Source: Candidatus Pelagibacterales bacterium
GTDB taxonomy: Bacteria; Pseudomonadota; Alphaproteobacteria; TMED109
Length of the DNA: 9,406 bases
Direction of reading: 5' to 3'
Assembly (NCBI GenBank): GCA_002732015.1
Contig: PCCU01000011.1
Coordinates: 8,520-17,925, forward strand
Part shown: piece by piece, positions 6,139 through 9,406 of the stretch
Layout: each line of letters starts with the position of its first letter
Position numbering within the stretch: the first letter of the stretch is position 1
Made by a program: the position numbers and the translations under genes
The notes under the pieces: model-generated
What the model was told of the DNA's origin: nothing
The model's input: only the letters and a program-made list of their open reading frames with translations
Database searches by the model: none

Positions 6139-6339
6139 TTTGTTAAACTTCCGATTAGACTTAATTTTTGCAACTCTTTTTCGCCAAATAACATAGCTTT
6201 TTTTTTTAAGGGTTTTTCTTAATATCTTTTTTACCTCATTTTCATTCAAATTATCAGTCTCTTTAATTGAGTTAAAATCCGTTTTGTCACACCAAGCTTT
6301 TTCTATTAATTCATCTTTTCTAAAATAATTCTTTGGCAA
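6130..6339 (-). CDS. DUF2805 (TIGR03643 family) small protein, TTG start
   Basis: This 69-residue protein has the compact DUF2805 pattern: 'ELIEKAWCDKTDFNSIK' (10-26), 'LNENEVKKILRKTLKKKSYVIWRKRV' (31-56) and a basic tail. The layout resembles a small helical, possibly helix-turn-helix-like unit, but the function of the family is unknown. No in-frame ATG precedes the conserved region; the frame opens at TTG (6339-6337), one base after the TAA of the VOC gene, so translation is probably coupled to it. An AAAG a few bases upstream may serve as a weak ribosome site. The 3' end overlaps the fasciclin gene by 9 bp in the opposite direction. The high lysine/arginine content would allow nucleic acid binding; that is inference only. 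Confidence 0.82.
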   Translation of the reverse strand: MPKNYFRKDELIEKAWCDKTDFNSIKETDNLNENEVKKILRKTLKKKSYVIWRKRVAKIKSNRKFNKLF

Positions 6340-6340
6340 T

Positions 6341-6631
6341 TTATTTCTTTAAAATTTCTACAGAATTATTTGAAGGATCATTTATGTAAACTGAAGATGT
6401 TCCATCCCTATGTTTTTTTAATTTTCCATAATCTTCAGCATTAGTTTTTTCAAAAGCTATGTGAGGAGGGTGCATATTAGGTAACACTAAGGCTAAACTA
6501 ATATTATCGTAATTCAATAAAGCCCAGGTATCATCTTGATACGAAATTTGACATTTAGTATTACTGGTATACCAATCAATGCTATCCTGTATATTTTTTA
6601 CTTCAATTGCTATATGATGAATTTTATCCAT
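6341..6631 (-). CDS. VOC superfamily (glyoxalase/dioxygenase-fold) small protein
   Basis: A 96-residue protein that is close to half of a typical VOC domain protein: two beta-alpha-beta-beta-beta units in short form. It begins 'MDKIHHIAIEVKNIQDSIDWY', the usual VOC opening, with His5 or His6 as a possible metal ligand. His57 sits in 'PHIAFE', and the closing 'DPSNNSVEIL' puts Glu92 where the last metal ligand usually lies. The family covers glyoxalase I, extradiol dioxygenases, epimerases and resistance proteins, and the substrate here cannot be assigned. It is cytoplasmic. The downstream DUF2805 gene follows after one base, so the two form a unit. The upstream gap to the small membrane protein is 66 bp. 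Confidence 0.8.
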   Translation of the reverse strand: MDKIHHIAIEVKNIQDSIDWYTSNTKCQISYQDDTWALLNYDNISLALVLPNMHPPHIAFEKTNAEDYGKLKKHRDGTSSVYINDPSNNSVEILKK

Positions 6632-6697
6632 AATATTAATACGTTAAAATTTACATTTAGATTATACATTATTTAATACAAACAATAAAATTTATTA

Positions 6698-6925
6698 TTA
6701 GCTAGCTAGTATTAAATTAGTAAAACCTATAATAAAAAGTGGGATTTGCAACCCAAAGTTAGTTAATATAGCTTTGTCTTTTAATATAAATCCTGCAATT
6801 GTCCATCCAATAACACCTAATCCATGAAAAAATAGATTTATTGGGTAAAAATTTAGGTTGGTTAAAAGTATTCCATTCAATACAAGAAAAGTACTAATCC
6901 ATTTTAAGTATTTTTTTAAAAACAT
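6698..6925 (-). CDS. Small three-helix membrane protein, DUF6552-like
   Basis: The product is 75 residues when started at the ATG at 6925. A longer frame from 7024 exists, but it would overlap mnmH, and its extra 33 residues have no support. The 6925 start has AAGAGGT a few bases upstream. Three hydrophobic segments are visible: about 9-24, 29-47 and 51-72. The centre 'LLTNLNFYPINLFFHGLGVIGWTIAGF' with 'KDKAI' and a following 'NFG' resembles small proteins I recall as DUF6552 in marine alphaproteobacteria; that assignment is from memory and should be read as tentative. Function unknown. It lies 68 bp downstream of mnmH on the same strand and may belong to the selD-mnmH transcript or have its own promoter. 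Confidence 0.7.
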   Translation of the reverse strand: MFLKKYLKWISTFLVLNGILLTNLNFYPINLFFHGLGVIGWTIAGFILKDKAILTNFGLQIPLFIIGFTNLILAS

Positions 6926-6928
6926 ATT

Positions 6929-6935
6929 ACCTCTT
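6929..6935 (-). promoter_or_regulatory. Shine-Dalgarno deciding the start of the small membrane protein
   Basis: On the minus strand this reads AAGAGGT, with AGAGG ending 4 bases before the ATG at 6925. It favours the 75-residue product over the longer frame starting inside mnmH at 7024, which has no comparable site. Confidence 0.65.
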
Positions 6936-6993
6936 AATATTTTTTTATAATTAAAAACAATATAGATAAAGTTAACACTTAAGTAAAATTTAA

Positions 6994-8037
6994 TTAATAA
7001 AGCTTTTTTATTAAATATGAACAAAATTTTTCAATAGAAGCATGATTTAAAGTTTTAAAGTTATGACTTTCTATACTTAAATTCTTCTTTTGATTTTTCT
7101 TATGAGAATATAAAGGATCATAATATTCTACAATTAATTGCAATGCTAATTCTTTCCAGTTTTTATTTTCATAATTTTTTTTCCATTTATTTACAACTTC
7201 TTTTCCTAGTTTGCTACTCGCATATAGAAATAATTCATTAAAGCTATTTTTTTTAAGAATAAATTTAGAATAATCTTTTACTAAATATGAAGCTCTTGCG
7301 TTAATATTTGACTCAATATCTATGCATGGAGAGTTTTCTATTTTATATAATAGATTTGAAGGCAGGTATAAGTTACCTATTTTACTGCTTTCACTTTCTA
7401 CTAAAACTGGTTTATTTTTTCTTAATTTTTTTAACTCAAAATATATTAAGCTTTCAAAATATTTTTGAGAAGGTTGACTGCTTTTAGGTAGTTTGCCTAG
7501 TAATGATCCTTTATGTTTCGCAAGATTTTCTAGATTCAAAGCATAGCCACCTTTATTAATAATCATTTCTAAAATTTTAGTTTTAGCAGTTCCTGTTTTT
7601 CCTCTAAGTACTATGTACTTATAGTTATTGATAATACTATTTAAAGAATTGTTTATTTCTTTTCTGTAAGTTTTGTAGCCACCTTTTAATAGAAAGACTT
7701 CCCAACCAATTTCAGATAAAATAATAGCTATAGCATTTGATCTTTGTCCTCCTCTCCAACAATAAATTAAAGGTTTCCAACTACCTGGATTATTAATAAA
7801 CTTTTTTTTTATATGCATAGCTATATTTTTTGAAATTAAAGATGCTCCCAATTTTTTTGCCTTGAATGGGCTATCATTTTTATAAATGCTACCAACTAAT
7901 TTTCTTTCCTCATCGTTTAAAACGGGTAAATTAGCAGAGCCTGGTATATGATCTTCATGAAATTCACTAGGACTTCTTACATCAATAATTTGATTTATGG
8001 CTTTATTATTCCAACTGGTTATATATCTTATTGGCAT
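6994..8037 (-). CDS. mnmH: tRNA 2-selenouridine synthase MnmH (SelU/YbbB)
   Basis: This 347-residue enzyme replaces sulfur with selenium in 2-thiouridine at wobble position 34 of Lys, Glu and Gln tRNAs, using selenophosphate and passing through a geranylated intermediate. An N-terminal rhodanese domain shows 'IIDVRSPSEFHEDHIPGSANLP' (17-38) and the catalytic Cys93 in CWRGGQRS (93-100). The P-loop domain has GKTGTAKT (146-153), then 'LAKHKGSLLG' (172-181), 'QPSQKYFES' (188-196) and 'VESESSKIG' (213-221), all family marks, and 'YYDPLY' (305-310) near the end. The P-loop has Ala where Gly is usual before Lys152, but the Lys and Thr are intact. Its ATG overlaps the selD stop (TAATG), so it is translationally coupled to its selenium donor. 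Slightly shorter than the E. coli enzyme but apparently complete. Confidence 0.96.
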   Translation of the reverse strand: MPIRYITSWNNKAINQIIDVRSPSEFHEDHIPGSANLPVLNDEERKLVGSIYKNDSPFKAKKLGASLISKNIAMHIKKKFINNPGSWKPLIYCWRGGQRSNAIAIILSEIGWEVFLLKGGYKTYRKEINNSLNSIINNYKYIVLRGKTGTAKTKILEMIINKGGYALNLENLAKHKGSLLGKLPKSSQPSQKYFESLIYFELKKLRKNKPVLVESESSKIGNLYLPSNLLYKIENSPCIDIESNINARASYLVKDYSKFILKKNSFNELFLYASSKLGKEVVNKWKKNYENKNWKELALQLIVEYYDPLYSHKKNQKKNLSIESHNFKTLNHASIEKFCSYLIKKLY

Positions 8038-9406
8038 TATAATATTTTTATTTTGTTATTAGTAAAAGAGACATCACCTATTTCAGAAAAAAATATGCCT
8101 TTGCGTTTCATCTCATTTATTATTTTATTTTTATTATTAATAATAAATAGAAAACCTCCAGAGGTTTGAGGATCAAATAATATATTAAGATACTTTTTGT
8201 CCTTAATTAATACCTTCAAGTCATTGTTTATAATATTTTTATTAGAATAGGACAGGCTAGACGATACATTTTTTTTAATTGCTTCTTTAGCGCCTTCTAG
8301 CATAGGTATTTTATTTAGGTATATATTAGCTCCTTTAAACATTTTATTTCTAAGTAACAAATTTTGAAGATGTAAAGCTAAACCAAACCCTGAAATATCT
8401 GTAATGTTGTTTATCATATGTTTTTTAAACAGGGTATAAATTAAAAAATTCGAATTGGTCATTTCTGTAATTACCTCATTATAGTATTTTCCTGATATAA
8501 TTTTATATTTTAAAGCAGCCATTACCAATGCTGTGCCAAGCCTTCCTGTCATAAATATTTTAAGTTTTTGATTTTTTTTTAGATTATTTTTACTAATTGT
8601 ATTCTTTTTTCCTATTAGTGAAAAACCTACAGTGCTTTTTCCTTCTTCTATGCTGTAACTATGTCCACCTGATATAGTTACACCGAATTCATTGAATATA
8701 GAATTAGCGCCTTCTTTAATTTGGTATATATCTCTTTCTTGTATTCTATTTAAAGCCTGAGGTATACCTAATACCATTTGAACTGATAAGAGACCAGAAT
8801 TAGAGGCAATTAAATCATTTAAAGAATGTTTAGCTGCAATTTTTCCTAATAAATATAAGTCATCAATTATTGAGGTAATTGTGTCAACAGTATGAACTAA
8901 TCTGTTTGCTCCTTTAACATCATTTGCATCAAACGATCCTTCTTGAAGGTTTTGAGAAAATACTTTCTCCAAAACAGTTTGAGGTATTTTACTGCCACAA
9001 CCTGCACATTGCATATCGTATTCGCTTGGTTCTATACTATCTATACTAGGAACAAAGTTTTTTTCATTACTTTTAAAGTCTTTATATTTTTCTATGAACT
9101 TTTTATCAATATACCTTTTTAATTTCCAAAAAAACTTACCCTTAAAGGCAAAAAAGTATTTGTTTGCTAGGGCCTTACCATTTGTAATTCCTATTATGGA
9201 TAGATATGATTTTTGTGGTTTATATTTATAAAGATTTTTATTTTTATATATTCTTTCAAGATTTCTTTTAAGTATTTTTGACTGTCTAACTGCATATACC
9301 CCTGCTTTAGCTAATTTATAGTCTTCAATATCTGCAATATCTCCACTAGCAAAGATATTTGTAGAGGTATGGCTTTGCAAAGTATTTAAAACAGATATAA
9401 AGCCAT
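8037..9406 (-). CDS. selD: Selenide, water dikinase SelD fused to an N-terminal Ndh-like oxidoreductase domain (5' end outside window)
   Basis: The frame is open to the window edge, giving 455 visible residues. A TTG at 9380 lies inside the frame and is not the start. Visible residues 1 to about 45 are the end of a pyridine-nucleotide-disulfide (Ndh-like) domain, with the FAD-binding 'ASGDIAD' (19-25) and 'KAGVYAVRQ'. A linker of about 80 residues leads to the kinase domain. CAGCGSK (133-139) carries the catalytic Cys136 and Lys139 positions, 'TVDTITSIIDD' (172-182) the metal/ATP-binding aspartates, GGHS (246-249) the glycine loop, and FDPQTSGG (410-417) the terminal signature. SelD makes selenophosphate from selenide and ATP. 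The oxidoreductase fusion is known in some alphaproteobacteria and cyanobacteria, and its role is not settled. The helix segment after HSLNDL reads IASNS where many SelDs have an AMG-type sequence. It overlaps mnmH by one base. Confidence 0.95.
   Translation of the reverse strand, partial: GFISVLNTLQSHTSTNIFASGDIADIEDYKLAKAGVYAVRQSKILKRNLERIYKNKNLYKYKPQKSYLSIIGITNGKALANKYFFAFKGKFFWKLKRYIDKKFIEKYKDFKSNEKNFVPSIDSIEPSEYDMQCAGCGSKIPQTVLEKVFSQNLQEGSFDANDVKGANRLVHTVDTITSIIDDLYLLGKIAAKHSLNDLIASNSGLLSVQMVLGIPQALNRIQERDIYQIKEGANSIFNEFGVTISGGHSYSIEEGKSTVGFSLIGKKNTISKNNLKKNQKLKIFMTGRLGTALVMAALKYKIISGKYYNEVITEMTNSNFLIYTLFKKHMINNITDISGFGLALHLQNLLLRNKMFKGANIYLNKIPMLEGAKEAIKKNVSSSLSYSNKNIINNDLKVLIKDKKYLNILFDPQTSGGFLFIINNKNKIINEMKRKGIFFSEIGDVSFTNNKIKIL

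Noticed and set aside
6994..7014. TTAATAAA/TTTATTAA inverted repeat at the 3' end of mnmH as a terminator
   Set aside because: The 8-bp arms are entirely A/T, lie within the coding end, and would form a weak stem.
6926..7024. N-terminal extension of the small membrane protein to a start at 7024
   Set aside because: It would overlap the end of mnmH, lacks a Shine-Dalgarno, and an AAGAGGT precedes the internal ATG at 6925.
7948..8169. Plus-strand 73-codon reading frame across the selD-mnmH junction
   Set aside because: It is antisense to two confidently identified genes and is hydrophobic only because of T-rich codons.

Overview
The window is about 9.4 kb of strongly A+T-rich, gene-dense bacterial DNA. 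Most intergenic gaps are under 100 bp and convergent genes share bases of their stop codons. Gene content suggests a streamlined, free-living proteobacterium of the marine plankton type: an Ndh-like/SelD fusion with MnmH, adrenodoxin-type ferredoxin-NADP reductase, family 5 uracil-DNA glycosylase, YajQ, and small DUF2805- and DUF6552-like proteins. An alphaproteobacterium (SAR11/AEGEAN-169-like) is my first guess and an AT-rich gammaproteobacterium (SAR86-like) the alternative. No rRNA, tRNA or other strict taxonomic marker is present, so this is inference. I see no tRNA, rRNA, CRISPR array, insertion sequence or prophage gene.

Layout. 1-270 (+) is the C-terminal end of a DsbA-fold / 2-hydroxychromene-2-carboxylate isomerase-like protein. 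It converges on a minus-strand pair at 267-1516, a YciI/muconolactone-isomerase-like small protein followed by a soluble epoxide hydrolase. Diverging from that pair by only 32 bp are a family 5 uracil-DNA glycosylase (1549-2247, +) and an exported PhoD-like phosphatase (2263-3270, +). The phosphatase converges with a ferredoxin/adrenodoxin-type NADP reductase (3267-4529, -). The one long gap, 4530-4889, holds a paired palindromic element, a small minus-strand reading frame apparently broken in a homopolymer, and a candidate 49-residue membrane protein on the plus strand. Next come yajQ (4890-5375, -) and an exported single-domain fasciclin protein (5560-6138, +).

From 6130 to the right edge everything is on the minus strand. 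In transcription order it is selD (N-terminally fused to a pyridine-nucleotide oxidoreductase module and running off the window), mnmH overlapping it by one base, a three-helix small membrane protein, a VOC/glyoxalase-fold protein, and a DUF2805 protein that starts at TTG right after the VOC stop.

How the genes work together. The clearest functional unit is selD-mnmH: SelD makes selenophosphate and MnmH uses it to convert 2-thiouridine to 2-selenouridine at the tRNA wobble position. The left end (HCCA-isomerase-like, muconolactone-isomerase-like, epoxide hydrolase) looks like a catabolic or detoxification group, but no pathway can be proven from it. The rest is a mixture of housekeeping and conserved unknown genes. 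I found no clear new multi-gene system. The least explained part is the 4530-4889 gap.
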